A stretch of 64,000 nt of DNA, from assembly GCA_023390905.1 (NCBI GenBank), contig JAEWBY010000090.1, positions 30,704 to 94,703 of the forward strand. The letters run 5' to 3'. Positions within the stretch are counted from its first letter, which is position 1. Each line of letters opens with the position of its first letter. The notes under the pieces are model-generated. The model was not told where the DNA came from. It did not search any database and saw nothing but the letters and a program-made list of their open reading frames with translations. A program made the translations under genes and the position numbers. This stretch comes from Pseudomonadota bacterium. GTDB lineage: Bacteria; Pseudomonadota; Gammaproteobacteria; Xanthomonadales; Xanthomonadaceae. Below are positions 25,241 through 34,954 of this stretch, piece by piece.

Positions 25241-26728
25241 ATGTCCGAAGAGATCCTCGTCAACGTCACCCCGCGCGAAACCCGCGTGGCGGTGATCGAA
25301 AACGGCATGCTGCAGGAACTGCACATCGAGCGCGGCTGGCGGCGCGGCGTGGTCGGCAACATCTACAAGGGCAAGGTGCAGCGGGTGATGCCGGGCATGC
25401 AGGCGGCCTTCGTCGAGGTCGGGCTGGATCGCGCGGCGTTCCTGCACGCCAACGACATCGTGCGTCCGGCCCCGGTCGCCAATGGCGAAGCCGAAGACGC
25501 ACCGCTGCCTTCGGCGCCGTCGGTGCCGATCATGGATCTGCTGCGCGACGGGCAGGACGTGATCGTGCAGGTGGTCAAGGATCCGATCGGCAGCAAGGGC
25601 GCGCGGCTGACCACGCAGATCAGCATTCCCTCGCGCTATCTGGTGCTGCTGCCGCAATCGCGCGTGGTCGGCGTGTCCGCGCGCATCGAGGACGAAGCCG
25701 AACGCCAGCGGCTGAAGTCGCTGGTCACCGATCTGGCCGCCAGCCACGGCGGGCATGGCTACATCATCCGCACCAATGCCGAAGGCCAACCGGCCGAGGC
25801 ACTGGCCGAGGACATCGCCTATCTGGCCCGCGTGTGGGCGCTGGTCGAACAGCGCAGCCGCGAGGCCGCGGTCGGCGCCTGCATCTACGAGGATCTGACG
25901 CTGCCGCTGCGCGCGGTGCGCGATCTGATGCGCCGCGACGTGGAAAAGGTCCGCGTGGATTCGCGCGAAACCAGCGAGCGGCTGCAGGCCTTCGCCGCCA
26001 AGTACATGCCGGTGCTGGCCGAACGCATCGAACACTATTCCGGCGAGCGGCCGATTTTCGATCTGTACGGCGTGGAGGATGAAATCGGCCGTGCGCTGGA
26101 CAAGGAAGTGCCGCTGAAATCCGGCGGCTATCTGGTCATCGACCAGACCGAGGCGATGACCACGATCGACGTCAACACCGGTTCCTTCCTCGGCCAGCGC
26201 AATCTGGAGGAAACCGTCTACCGCACCAACCTGGAGGCGGCGCAGGCGGTGGCCCGGCAACTGCGGCTGCGCAATCTGGGCGGCATCATCATCATCGACT
26301 TCATCGACATGGATGACCCGGAGCATCGCCGCCAGGTGCTGCGCACGCTGGAGAAGGCACTCGCGCGCGATCACGCCAAGACCACCGTGTACGAATTCTC
26401 GCCACTGGGATTGGTGGAGATGACGCGCAAGCGCACGGTCGAAAGCCTCGAGCGCCAGCTCTCCGAACCGTGCCCGGAATGTGGCGGGCGCGGCAGCATC
26501 AAGACGGCCGAGACCGTCACCTACGAAATCTTCCGCGAAATCACCCGCGCCGTGCGCCAGTTCGAGGCCGCGCGGCTGCTGGTCATCGCCTCGGCCAAGG
26601 TGGTCGCGCGCATCACCGACGAGGAGTCGCAGGCGGTCGCCGAACTGGAGGAATTCCTCGGCAAGTCGATCCGGTTCCAGGCCGACGAGCAGTATCTGCA
26701 GGAGCAGTTCGACGTGGTGCTGCTGTGA
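25241..26728 (+). CDS. rng: Ribonuclease G
   Basis: 495 residues, typical of RNase G and half the size of RNase E. It has an S1-like region ('GVVGNIYKGKVQRVMPGMQAAFVEVGLDRAAFLH'), the RNase E/G catalytic part ('AMTTIDVNTGSFLGQRNLEETVYRTNLEAA', quoted in part) and the zinc-link CPxCxG ('EPCPECGGRG'). It matures the 5' end of 16S rRNA and decays some mRNAs. It follows maf after 12 bases and precedes yhdP after 170 bases, as in E. coli. Confidence 0.97.
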   Translation: MSEEILVNVTPRETRVAVIENGMLQELHIERGWRRGVVGNIYKGKVQRVMPGMQAAFVEVGLDRAAFLHANDIVRPAPVANGEAEDAPLPSAPSVPIMDLLRDGQDVIVQVVKDPIGSKGARLTTQISIPSRYLVLLPQSRVVGVSARIEDEAERQRLKSLVTDLAASHGGHGYIIRTNAEGQPAEALAEDIAYLARVWALVEQRSREAAVGACIYEDLTLPLRAVRDLMRRDVEKVRVDSRETSERLQAFAAKYMPVLAERIEHYSGERPIFDLYGVEDEIGRALDKEVPLKSGGYLVIDQTEAMTTIDVNTGSFLGQRNLEETVYRTNLEAAQAVARQLRLRNLGGIIIIDFIDMDDPEHRRQVLRTLEKALARDHAKTTVYEFSPLGLVEMTRKRTVESLERQLSEPCPECGGRGSIKTAETVTYEIFREITRAVRQFEAARLLVIASAKVVARITDEESQAVAELEEFLGKSIRFQADEQYLQEQFDVVLL

Positions 26729-26898
26729 GGCGGGAACCGGGGGCGAAGGTTTCCGGCGAGGTGGGGGTGTCCACGCCCTGCGGATGATTCGCGTGACACG
26801 CTGGGTTCGGGATCGCGCGGTTACCCTGTCCGCTTCAGAACACCGTTGCATCCGGCTTCCGCTTCCTGCTTCAACTGCCCCATTCCCACTTCACTGAA

Positions 26899-29800
26899 AT
26901 GCCGACCCCCTTCCGCCGCCGCCTCCGCCTGGCTCGACGCACCGCCGTTTACGGCGTGGCGATCGTGCTGGTGTGCATGGCCGTGGTGCTGGGCGTGGCG
27001 AGCCAGTTGCTGCCGCTGGCCGAGCGCAACCCGGATCGCATCGCCGCGTGGCTGAGCGAGCGCGCCGGAAGGCCGGTGCGCTTCGATCACGTGCAGACGC
27101 AGTGGACGCGGCGCGGCCCGTTGCTGCAACTCGATGGACTGCGCATCGGCGATGCGGCCAACGGCGTGCGCATCGGGCAGGCCGAAGTCCTGGTGTCGAT
27201 GTACGGCGGCCTGCTGCCCGGTCGATCCTTCACCGAGCTGCGCCTGCGCGGGCTCGCGCTGACCCTGCAGCGCGCCGATGACGGTGTCTGGTCGGTACGC
27301 GGCCTGCCGGGGCAACAGCAGGCCGGCGGCGACCCGCTGGCCAGCCTGGAGGGCCTGGGTGAACTGCAGATCATTGACGGGCGTCTGGACATCGATGCCG
27401 CGTCGCTGGGATGGAAGTTGCAGATTCCCGACATCGACCTGCGCCTGCGCGTGGATGGCGAGCGCGTGCGCGCCGGCATGCGCGCGCACATCCGTGGCGA
27501 TGCGGCGCCGCTGCAGTTGACCATCGATTTCGATCGCCATGGCGGTGACGGCCGTGCGTATGCGGAAGTGGAGGCCGAGGACTTCGCCGCGTGGTCGCCG
27601 CTGCTGCGCTACGCGGGCGTCGTGCTGGAAAGCGGCAGCGGACGGTTGCAGGGCTGGGCATCGCTGCATCGGCATCGGGTGGTGATGATGACCACGCAGA
27701 CGCAATTGCACTCGCTGGGCCTGCGCGGCGCCCCGGTGTCGCCTGGGGCGCACGCACCGCGCGTGGCGTTCGGGCAGGTCGATGGCCGCATGCGCTGGCG
27801 GCTGACGCGCACCGGCTGGCGTTTCGATGCGCCACGCCTGCGCGTGGGCAATGGGCCACAGCGACAGACGCTCGACGGGTTGATGATCGCCGGCGGCAGC
27901 CGCTACGCGCTGCTGGCCAAGCAGCTCGACGGCGCGCCGCTGTTCGCCGTGCTCGGCCTGAGCGATCGCTTCGAACCGGGCCTGCGCCGCTGGCTGACGC
28001 AGGCGCGGCCGAGCGCGCGTCTGGCGGACATCGAGATCGTCGGCGCGCGCGATGGTGGCATGCATGGACAGGGGCGGTTGCTCGAAGTGGGATTCGCGGC
28101 CGTCGGCGATGCGCCTGGACTGAGCGGACTGGCGGGCAGTTTCAGCGGCGATGGGGAAGGCTTCCGCCTGCGTCTGGATCCCGGATCGCGGCTGCGCTTC
28201 GACTGGCCGAGCGGTTTCGGCGTCGTGCACGACGTGCGCCTCGATGGGGATCTGGTCGGCTGGCGCGAAGGCGCGGGTTGGCGCGTGGGCACGCCCGCGC
28301 TGCATGTGCGCGGCAAGGATTACGGCGCGCACGTGCGCGGCGGCATGTGGTTCCAGAATGACGGCACGCGACCGTGGATCGACATCGCCGCCGACATCGA
28401 CGAAGCGCCGGTGCCCGCGGCGAAGGGCTTCTGGATCCACAACAAGATGCCGCCGGCGGCGGTGAACTGGCTCAACGGCGCGCTCGTCGATGGCCGCGTG
28501 CGGAACGGCCGCGCGGTGGTTTCCGGCGATCTCGACGACTGGCCCTTCACCCGCAACAACGGCCGTTTCGAAGCGGTCGCGCACATCGCCGACGGGCAGT
28601 TCAAGTTCCAGCCCGATTGGCCGGCATTGCAGCGCGTCGATGCGGACATCGCGTTCATCGGCAACGGTTTCTCGCTGCGCGGGCGCGGCGATCTCGGCAA
28701 TGTCGGCGTGCAGTCGTTCGAGGCGGGCATTGCCGATTTCGGCGATTCCAACCTGCGGGTCGATGCGCAGACCGAAACCGATGCCGGCAAGCTGCTGGCG
28801 ATGCTGCGCCAGAGCCCGCTGGAAAAGAGTTACGGGGAAACACTGTCGCAGTTGACCGCCGCCGGACGCACGCGCGCGACCTTCCATCTGCTGCAACCGC
28901 TCAAGCACGACTCGCCGACCCGCCGCGAACTGCACGGAAGCGTCGAACTGGGCGGTGCGCGGCTGGCTGAAAAACGCTGGAACCTGGCGTTCTCCGAAGT
29001 GAAGGGCAGGGCCGACTACAACGCCGAGGGTTTCATCGCCGATGGCCTGAGCGTGGTGCACCAAGGGCAGCCCGGCATGCTGTCGCTGCGTGCAGGCGGC
29101 GGTGCGCGTGATCCGCAGCACGCCTTCGAAGCGGAACTGGCCACGCGCATCGAAGCGCGCGAACTGCTCGACCGCGCGCCGGAAGTCGCCTGGCTCAAGC
29201 CCTACATGCAGGGCCGATCGGACTGGACGATCGGCGTGGCGATTGCGCGCGGCGCGGCCGCCACGTCGGCCACGCAACTGCAACTGCGCTCGACGCTGGT
29301 GGGCACTGCCCTCACGCTGCCGGCGCCACTGGACAAGCCTGCGTTCGCTTCGTTGCCGACCACGGTGCGCACCAGCCTGCCGCTCGGAAACGGGCAGATC
29401 GATGTGGCGTTCGGCCAGCGCCTCGCTCTGCGCGCGCGATCGCAGGGCGATCAACTCGGCGTGCGGGTAGTGCTGGGCAGCGATGGTGTGGCCGATGCAC
29501 CGCCGGTGTCCGGACTGATCGCCACCGGCCGTGCGCGCACGCTCGATGCGATGGAATGGATCGCCCTCTCGCGCGGAGGCAGCGGCGATGGAAAACTTCC
29601 GCTGCGGCACATCGATGTCAGTGCGGATCGATTGCTGCTGCTGGGCGCGGCATTTCCGGACACGCGGCTCCAGCTCGCGCCCGCGGCCGGCGCGACGGCA
29701 ATCAGCCTCGATGGCACTGCGCTGGCCGGCGCACTGATGGTGCCGGATGCCAAGGGCGCGGCGATCGCCGGCAAACTCGCGCGGCTGCACTGGCGCAGCG

Positions 29801-30777
29801 CGCAACCGGCAACGGCCACGCGGAGTCCGCGCACGCCGACCACGCCATCGCCACGTCTGGCGACCGCGCCGGTGGCGTTGCCGAACACCACCACGCCGGC
29901 GGAAGCGCCGATCAACCCGGCCGACATTCCCCCACTGACGCTGGACGTGGACGATCTGCGCTTCGGTGATGCCAGGCTCGGCACCGCACGGCTGCGCACG
30001 CGCGCGCTGCCGACCGGCATGCAGATCGAACAACTCCAACTGCGCTCGCCCGAGCAGAGCATCGATGTCAGCGGTACGTGGCTCGGTGCCGGCGTTCGCG
30101 CACGCACGCGCCTGGACGTGAAGGTCGACAGCCGCGATCTGGGCCAGCTCAGTGACAGCCTCGGCTACGCCGGGCGCATCGGCGGCGGCCACGGCACGCT
30201 GCGGCTGGCGGCCGGATGGCCGGGCACGCCGGCGGACTTCGAGGTCAGCGCGCTGGAAGGCCAGATCAGCATCGATGCGCGTGATGGTCATCTGCTGGAA
30301 CTGGAGCCGGGCGCGGGCCGCGTGCTCGGCCTGCTGAGCGTTGCCGAAGTACGCCGCCGGCTCATGCTGGATTTCAGCGACTTCTTCTCCAAGGGCTTCG
30401 CGTTCAACCGCATGCAGGGCACGGTGAAGCTCGGCGAGGGCAGGGCCACCACCGAAAGCCTGGTCATCGATGGACCGGCCGCCGAGATCCGCGTGCGCGG
30501 CGATACCGATCTGCGCGCGCAGCAGTTCGATCAGACCGTGGACGTGCTGCCCAAGTCGGCCAACGTGCTGACCGCCGTCGGCGCGGTCGCCGGCGGTCCC
30601 ATCGGCGCGGCGGTCGGCGCGGTCGCCAATGCCGTGCTGAAGAAACCGCTCAGCGCGATGGGCGCCAAGACCTATCGCGTCACCGGGCCGTGGGCCGATC
30701 CGAAAGTGGAGGTGATGTCGCGCGAGGAATCGCGGCTGGCTCCGCCCTCCGCCACGCCCGCGACCGCCCATCGCTGA
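26899..30777 (+). CDS. yhdP: YhdP, AsmA-like phospholipid transport protein
   Basis: 1292 residues, the normal size for YhdP (TIGR02099; DUF3971 plus an AsmA-like C-terminus). One N-terminal membrane helix (about 14-38) is followed by a very long periplasmic beta-rich part. The C-terminal region 'RVLGLLSVAEVRRRLMLDFSDFFSKGFAFNRMQG', quoted in part, is the most conserved AsmA-type segment. YhdP, with TamB and YdbH, forms bridges that carry phospholipids to the outer membrane. rng-yhdP-tldD order matches E. coli. A Pro/Thr-rich insert near residue 975-1010 is probably a flexible linker. Confidence 0.95.
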   Translation: MPTPFRRRLRLARRTAVYGVAIVLVCMAVVLGVASQLLPLAERNPDRIAAWLSERAGRPVRFDHVQTQWTRRGPLLQLDGLRIGDAANGVRIGQAEVLVSMYGGLLPGRSFTELRLRGLALTLQRADDGVWSVRGLPGQQQAGGDPLASLEGLGELQIIDGRLDIDAASLGWKLQIPDIDLRLRVDGERVRAGMRAHIRGDAAPLQLTIDFDRHGGDGRAYAEVEAEDFAAWSPLLRYAGVVLESGSGRLQGWASLHRHRVVMMTTQTQLHSLGLRGAPVSPGAHAPRVAFGQVDGRMRWRLTRTGWRFDAPRLRVGNGPQRQTLDGLMIAGGSRYALLAKQLDGAPLFAVLGLSDRFEPGLRRWLTQARPSARLADIEIVGARDGGMHGQGRLLEVGFAAVGDAPGLSGLAGSFSGDGEGFRLRLDPGSRLRFDWPSGFGVVHDVRLDGDLVGWREGAGWRVGTPALHVRGKDYGAHVRGGMWFQNDGTRPWIDIAADIDEAPVPAAKGFWIHNKMPPAAVNWLNGALVDGRVRNGRAVVSGDLDDWPFTRNNGRFEAVAHIADGQFKFQPDWPALQRVDADIAFIGNGFSLRGRGDLGNVGVQSFEAGIADFGDSNLRVDAQTETDAGKLLAMLRQSPLEKSYGETLSQLTAAGRTRATFHLLQPLKHDSPTRRELHGSVELGGARLAEKRWNLAFSEVKGRADYNAEGFIADGLSVVHQGQPGMLSLRAGGGARDPQHAFEAELATRIEARELLDRAPEVAWLKPYMQGRSDWTIGVAIARGAAATSATQLQLRSTLVGTALTLPAPLDKPAFASLPTTVRTSLPLGNGQIDVAFGQRLALRARSQGDQLGVRVVLGSDGVADAPPVSGLIATGRARTLDAMEWIALSRGGSGDGKLPLRHIDVSADRLLLLGAAFPDTRLQLAPAAGATAISLDGTALAGALMVPDAKGAAIAGKLARLHWRSAQPATATRSPRTPTTPSPRLATAPVALPNTTTPAEAPINPADIPPLTLDVDDLRFGDARLGTARLRTRALPTGMQIEQLQLRSPEQSIDVSGTWLGAGVRARTRLDVKVDSRDLGQLSDSLGYAGRIGGGHGTLRLAAGWPGTPADFEVSALEGQISIDARDGHLLELEPGAGRVLGLLSVAEVRRRLMLDFSDFFSKGFAFNRMQGTVKLGEGRATTESLVIDGPAAEIRVRGDTDLRAQQFDQTVDVLPKSANVLTAVGAVAGGPIGAAVGAVANAVLKKPLSAMGAKTYRVTGPWADPKVEVMSREESRLAPPSATPATAHR

Positions 30778-30840
30778 TCCCGGCCCGCGGTTACCGGCCC
30801 CGGCTTGCGATTCACCCTTCACGCCCCCAGTACAGAGCCC

Positions 30841-32286
30841 ATGACGACTTCCCTCGCGCTTGCTGAAACCCGTTTGCTGCTGCCCGCCGGCCTGGACCCG
30901 CAGGGCCTGGATCGCACGTTCGGCGCCCTGCTCGGCCCCGGCATCGATTTTGGGGATCTGTATTTCCAGCACGCGCGTCGCGAGAGCTGGACGGTCGAGG
31001 ATGGCATCGTCAAGGACGGCGCGCATTCGATCGAGCAGGGCGTCGGCGTGCGTGCGATTGCCGGCGAAAAGACCGGCTTCGCGTATTCGGACGACATCAA
31101 TGCCTCGGCATTGATCGAGGCCGCGCGCTCGGCGCGCGCGATCGCCCGCGATGGCCGACAGCTTGCGCCGCAGGCGCTGGTGCGCAGCCAGGGCCGTGCG
31201 CTGTACGCGGATCAGGATCCGATCGACGGGCTCGACAACACCGCCAAGGTCGAAGCCTTGCGCGCGGTCGATCGCCTGCTGCGCGCGGCCGATCCGCGCG
31301 TGCAGCAGGTGACGGTGAGCCTGACCGGCGGACTGGACACGGTGATGGTCGCACGCAGCGATGGCGTGCTCGCCGCCGACGTGCGCCCGCTGGTGCGGTT
31401 GAACGTGCAGGTGATCGTCGAACAGAACGGGCGCCGCGAATCCGGCTATGCCGGCATGGGCGGGCGCTATTCGTACGCGGAGCTGTTCGCCGATGGCAAG
31501 CCGGAGGAACTCGCGCGCGAAGCCCTGCGCCAGGCGCTGGTGAACCTCGACGCCATCGACGCGCCGGCCGGCGTGATGCCGGTGGTGCTCGGCAGCGGCT
31601 GGCCGGGCGTGCTGCTGCACGAGGCGGTCGGCCATGGGCTGGAGGGCGACTTCAACCGCAAGGGCACCAGCGTGTACGCCGGTCGCATCGGCGAGCGCGT
31701 GGCGTCCAAGGGCGTGACCATCGTCGATGACGGCACGCTGCCGGGCAAGCGCGGTTCGCTCAACATCGACGACGAAGGCACTGCGACCAATTGCACGACG
31801 CTCATCGAGGACGGCGTGCTGGTGGGCTACATGCAGGACACGCTCAACGCGCGCCTGATGGGCATGGCGCCCACGGGCAACGGCCGCCGCGAATCGTTCG
31901 CGCACCTGCCGATGCCGCGCATGACCAACACCTACATGCTCGCCGGCCAGCACGATCCGGGCGAGATGATCCGCTCGGTGAAGAAAGGCCTGTACGCGGT
32001 GAATTTCGGTGGCGGGCAGGTGGACATCACCAGCGGCAAATACGTGTTCTCGGCCACCGAGGCGTATCTGATCGAGGACGGAAGGATCACCGCGCCGGTG
32101 AAGGGCGCGACGCTGATCGGCAACGGCCCGGAAACCATGCAGAAGGTCCGCATGATCGGCCACGATCTGGCGCTCGACGCCGGCGTTGGCGTCTGTGGCA
32201 AGGACGGCCAGAGCGTACCGGTCGGCGTGGGCCAGCCGTCACTGCTGATCGATGGATTGACCGTGGGCGGCACCAGGGCCGCGTGA
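30841..32286 (+). CDS. tldD: Metalloprotease subunit TldD
   Basis: 481 residues from the ATG at 30841; the frame's 12 extra upstream codons follow yhdP closely and lack conservation. The zinc motif HExxxH is intact as HEAVGH (260-265) in 'LLHEAVGHGLEGDF'. Other TldD features are 'DLYFQHARRESWTVEDG' and the C-terminal 'GICGKDGQSVPVGVGQP'-type segment (VGVCGKDGQ here). TldD pairs with TldE/PmbA into a protease that trims unfolded or linear peptides such as microcin B17 precursor and CcdA. TldE is encoded 767 bases downstream. Confidence 0.97.
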   Translation: MTTSLALAETRLLLPAGLDPQGLDRTFGALLGPGIDFGDLYFQHARRESWTVEDGIVKDGAHSIEQGVGVRAIAGEKTGFAYSDDINASALIEAARSARAIARDGRQLAPQALVRSQGRALYADQDPIDGLDNTAKVEALRAVDRLLRAADPRVQQVTVSLTGGLDTVMVARSDGVLAADVRPLVRLNVQVIVEQNGRRESGYAGMGGRYSYAELFADGKPEELAREALRQALVNLDAIDAPAGVMPVVLGSGWPGVLLHEAVGHGLEGDFNRKGTSVYAGRIGERVASKGVTIVDDGTLPGKRGSLNIDDEGTATNCTTLIEDGVLVGYMQDTLNARLMGMAPTGNGRRESFAHLPMPRMTNTYMLAGQHDPGEMIRSVKKGLYAVNFGGGQVDITSGKYVFSATEAYLIEDGRITAPVKGATLIGNGPETMQKVRMIGHDLALDAGVGVCGKDGQSVPVGVGQPSLLIDGLTVGGTRAA

Positions 32287-32372
32287 TCGTGCGGCTCAGG
32301 CCGTGCCTGCATCAGGCGATGCCAACCACCGATGCGAAGGTGCCCAGCATGAAACCGGGGGAAAGCTTCCGC

Positions 32373-32942
32373 TCAGGTTTCCTCGTCCGCATCGGGATCG
32401 TCGATCCCGCGATCATCATTGCCCGCTTCGCCGAGCAGTTCGCGCAGCTCGCGGAAGATCTCGCGGTACGCGCGCGGCGGCTTGTTCTTCGCGCGTTCCT
32501 CGGCGGCATTGCGGATCAACTGGCGCAGCCGCTGGCGATCGCCGTGCGGAAATTCCTCCAGCAATCCGGCCAGCGCCGCGTCGCCTTCGTCCAGCAGGCG
32601 ATCGCGCCAGTGTTCTGCGCGATGCAGCAGCGCCGTTTCGCGACGCGCGGCATCGCCGCCTTCTTCCATCGCATCGCGTATCGCTTCGAGCACTTCGTCG
32701 TCCTCGCGGCGCATCTGCTTGGCCAGGTATTGCAACTGGCGCTTGTGCGCGATGTGCGAGGTGATGCGCTGGGTTTCCAGGATGTGCGGCAGCAGATCCT
32801 CGGGAATCGGCAGCTTGGCCAGCTTGGCCGGCGTCAGCGCCACCAGTTGTTCGGCCAGGCTGCGCACCTCCAGCGCCTCTTCGCGCTGCTGGCTGCGGCT
32901 GGGGCTATAGAATTCGCCGGTTTCCGGATCGCGTCCGCGCAT
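32373..32942 (-). CDS. yjgA: DUF615 ribosome-associated protein YjgA/DarP
   Basis: 189 residues from the ATG at 32942 (MRGRDPETGEFYSPSRSQQ); a GTG six bases upstream is a possible alternative. It is a helical, highly charged DUF615 protein with 'TPAKLAKLPIPEDLLPHILETQRITSHIAHKRQLQYLAKQMRRED', quoted in part, as its core. DarP binds late 50S assembly intermediates. The tail after about 170 is acidic. In E. coli yjgA is divergent from pmbA; the same arrangement is kept here, within the tldD neighbourhood. Confidence 0.93.
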   Translation of the reverse strand: MRGRDPETGEFYSPSRSQQREEALEVRSLAEQLVALTPAKLAKLPIPEDLLPHILETQRITSHIAHKRQLQYLAKQMRREDDEVLEAIRDAMEEGGDAARRETALLHRAEHWRDRLLDEGDAALAGLLEEFPHGDRQRLRQLIRNAAEERAKNKPPRAYREIFRELRELLGEAGNDDRGIDDPDADEET

Positions 32943-33005
32943 GATCACTCTCGTTCACGGGCCGCCGGCGTGCGCGCTGCGCGGGCCGCGGCCAGAATTT
33001 CACCC

Positions 33006-33030
33006 GGAAACACGGACCTCCCGTGTTTCC
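33006..33030. repeat. Perfect 10-bp inverted repeat upstream of pmbA
   Basis: GGAAACACGG (33006-33015) and CCGTGTTTCC (33021-33030) form a perfect dyad with a 5-base centre. It lies between divergent yjgA and pmbA, ending 22 bases before the pmbA start. It could be an operator or a 5' leader hairpin. It has no U tract, so it is not a standard terminator. Confidence 0.6.
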
Positions 33031-33052
33031 CGTACCGCACAAGGATAAGCCA

Positions 33053-34414
33053 TTGAACGCCATCTCCGCCCCCATGCACGATGACAGCCTGCAACGGCTG
33101 GAATCGCTGGCCGAACTTTCGCAGCGGCTGCTCGAACGCGCGCGCGCGCGCGGCGCCACCCAGGCCGAGGTGAGCTGCAGCGAGGAGCGCGGGCTCAACG
33201 TCAACGTGCGCATGGGCGAGGTCGAGACGGTCGAATCCAACCGTGATCGCGGCATCGGCGTCACCGTCTATTTCGGCCAGCGCAAGGGCAGCGCCAGCAC
33301 CGCGGATCTGCGCGAGGACAGCCTCGACGCCACCGTCGAGCAGGCCTGCGCGATTGCCCGCTATACCGAGGACGATGAAGCCGCCGGCCTGGCCGATGCC
33401 GATCGCATGGCCACCGAGTTCCCGGATTTCGATCAATGGCATCCATGGGCGCTGGATGCCGATGCGGCGGTGGATCTGGCGCTGGCCTGCGAACAGGCCG
33501 GGCGCGACAGCGATGCGCGCGTGGAGAACTCCGACGGCGCATCGGTCGGCAGCGCCGAGAGTCTGTCGGTGTATGCCAATTCGCATGGTTTCATCGGCCG
33601 CGAACGCAGCACTCAGCACACGCTGGGCTGCGCGTTGATCGCCGGCAAGGGCGACGGCATGCAGCGCGATGGCTGGTACACCACCGCACTGATGGCCTCG
33701 GGCCTGGAACCGGCGGATCTGGTCGGACGCCGCGCCGCCGAACGCACCGTCGCGCGGCTGCAACCGCGCACGCTCGCCACCGGCGAATACCCGGTGTTGT
33801 TCAGCGCCGAAATGGCGCGTTCGCTGATCGGCCACCTGCTTGGTGCGGTCTCCGGCTCGGCGTTGTATCGACGCGCGAGCTTCTTGCTCGACAGCGTCGG
33901 GCAGCCGATCTTCCCCGCGTGGTTCTCGATCGACGAGCAGCCGTTCCTGCAGCGTGGCTGGCGATCGGCGAGCTTCGATGCCGAAGGCGTGGCCACGCGT
34001 GCCTCGCCGCTGGTGCGCGACGGTGTGCTGCAGCGCTATCTGCTGGGCAGCTATTCGGCGCGCAAGCTTGGCCTGCAGAGCACCGGCAACGCCGGCGGCG
34101 TGCACAACCTGATGGTGTCGTCCAATGCCGGCGGACTGGCGCAGTTGCTGTCGGGCATGGGACGCGGGCTGCTGGTCACCGAACTGATGGGACAGGGCGT
34201 CAATGCGGTGACGGGCGACTATTCGCGCGGGGCCGCCGGATTCTGGATAGAGGACGGCGCGATCGCCCATCCGGTGGACGGCATCACCGTGGCCGGCAAT
34301 CTGCGCAGCATGTTCGCCGCCATCGAAGCGGTGGGCAGCGACGTGGATCCGCGCTCGCATGTCAGCTGCGGTTCGATCCTGCTCGGCCGGATGACCGTTG
34401 CCGGTTCGGATTGA
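33053..34414 (+). CDS. pmbA: TldE/PmbA protease subunit
   Basis: 453 residues from TTG at 33053, chosen for its AAGGATAAG site 3-11 bases upstream; an ATG at 33074 is the alternative. TldE features include 'AEVSCSEERGLNVNVRMGEVETVE', 'DRGIGVTVYFGQRKGSAST', 'LGLQSTGNAGGVHNLMV' and 'LLVTELMGQGVNAVTGDYSRGAAGFWIE', quoted in part. The subunit is a TldD homologue without the HExxxH zinc motif, as expected. With TldD it forms the heterodimeric peptidase. The gene is divergent from yjgA. Confidence 0.95.
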   Translation: MNAISAPMHDDSLQRLESLAELSQRLLERARARGATQAEVSCSEERGLNVNVRMGEVETVESNRDRGIGVTVYFGQRKGSASTADLREDSLDATVEQACAIARYTEDDEAAGLADADRMATEFPDFDQWHPWALDADAAVDLALACEQAGRDSDARVENSDGASVGSAESLSVYANSHGFIGRERSTQHTLGCALIAGKGDGMQRDGWYTTALMASGLEPADLVGRRAAERTVARLQPRTLATGEYPVLFSAEMARSLIGHLLGAVSGSALYRRASFLLDSVGQPIFPAWFSIDEQPFLQRGWRSASFDAEGVATRASPLVRDGVLQRYLLGSYSARKLGLQSTGNAGGVHNLMVSSNAGGLAQLLSGMGRGLLVTELMGQGVNAVTGDYSRGAAGFWIEDGAIAHPVDGITVAGNLRSMFAAIEAVGSDVDPRSHVSCGSILLGRMTVAGSD

Positions 34415-34502
34415 CGTTCTTGACAGTGTCACGCACCGGCCTGAAAGTGTCGCCGGGGTTTCCGCATCACCACAACAACTTGAAGGATTGGGGTAAACAC
34501 GC

Positions 34503-34883
34503 ATGAGCGAATTCGACAACGTCACGACGCCTCCGCCGCCGCCGTCGGCCGGCAGCGCGCCGCAGGAAGACCGCACGATGGCCCTGGTGGCGCATCTGCT
34601 GGGCATCCTCACCAGCTTCATCGGTCCGCTGATCATCTGGCTGATCAACAAGGACAAGAACCCGAATTCGTTCGTGGTCGATCAGTCCAAGGAAGCGCTC
34701 AACTTCCAGATCACCATCCTGATCATCTACATCATCGGCATCATCCTGTCGGTCATCCTGATCGGCGCGCTGATCAACCTGCTGGCGTGGATCGCCTGCA
34801 TCGTGTTCTCGATCATCGCGGCGGTGAAGGCCAACAACGGCGAAGCCTATCGCTATCCGTTCGCGCTGCGCCTGATCAAGTAA
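34503..34883 (+). CDS. DUF4870 small membrane protein
   Basis: 126 residues. A Pro-rich N-terminus ('TTPPPPPSAGSAP') leads into about three membrane segments ('ALVAHLLGILTSFIGPLIIWLI' and two Ile-rich helices) and ends 'RYPFALRLIK', the usual DUF4870 pattern (also called Tic20-like). Function unknown. It has its own signals: an AAGGATTGGGG site before the ATG and a perfect TTGACA at 34420-34425, although no good -10 follows at the right distance. A strong terminator follows, so it is probably monocistronic. Confidence 0.88.
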   Translation: MSEFDNVTTPPPPPSAGSAPQEDRTMALVAHLLGILTSFIGPLIIWLINKDKNPNSFVVDQSKEALNFQITILIIYIIGIILSVILIGALINLLAWIACIVFSIIAAVKANNGEAYRYPFALRLIK

Positions 34884-34902
34884 TCAGCGCTTGGCGTCGA
34901 TT

Positions 34903-34932
34903 AAAAAAAGGCCCGGGAAACCGGGCTTTTTT
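34903..34932. terminator. Bidirectional rho-independent terminator
   Basis: A GCCCGG/CCGGGC stem (34911-34916 with 34921-34926) with a GAAA loop sits between seven A and six T. It separates convergent DUF4870 and ispA. Confidence 0.85.
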
Positions 34933-34954
34933 GTGTGTGTGGCATCCGTGCGCG

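Noticed and set aside
24580..26082. A 500-codon Arg/Gly-rich frame overlapping maf and rng
   Set aside because: Low-complexity shadow of two well-supported genes.
26821..32163. A 1780-codon open frame antisense to yhdP and tldD
   Set aside because: The frame is a by-product of high GC content and biased third positions in the sense genes; its composition (His, Arg, Gln, Ala) has no family features.
34420..34448. TTGACA promoter before the DUF4870 gene
   Set aside because: The -35 is perfect but no -10-like hexamer occurs 16-18 bases downstream, so it is mentioned only within the gene entry.
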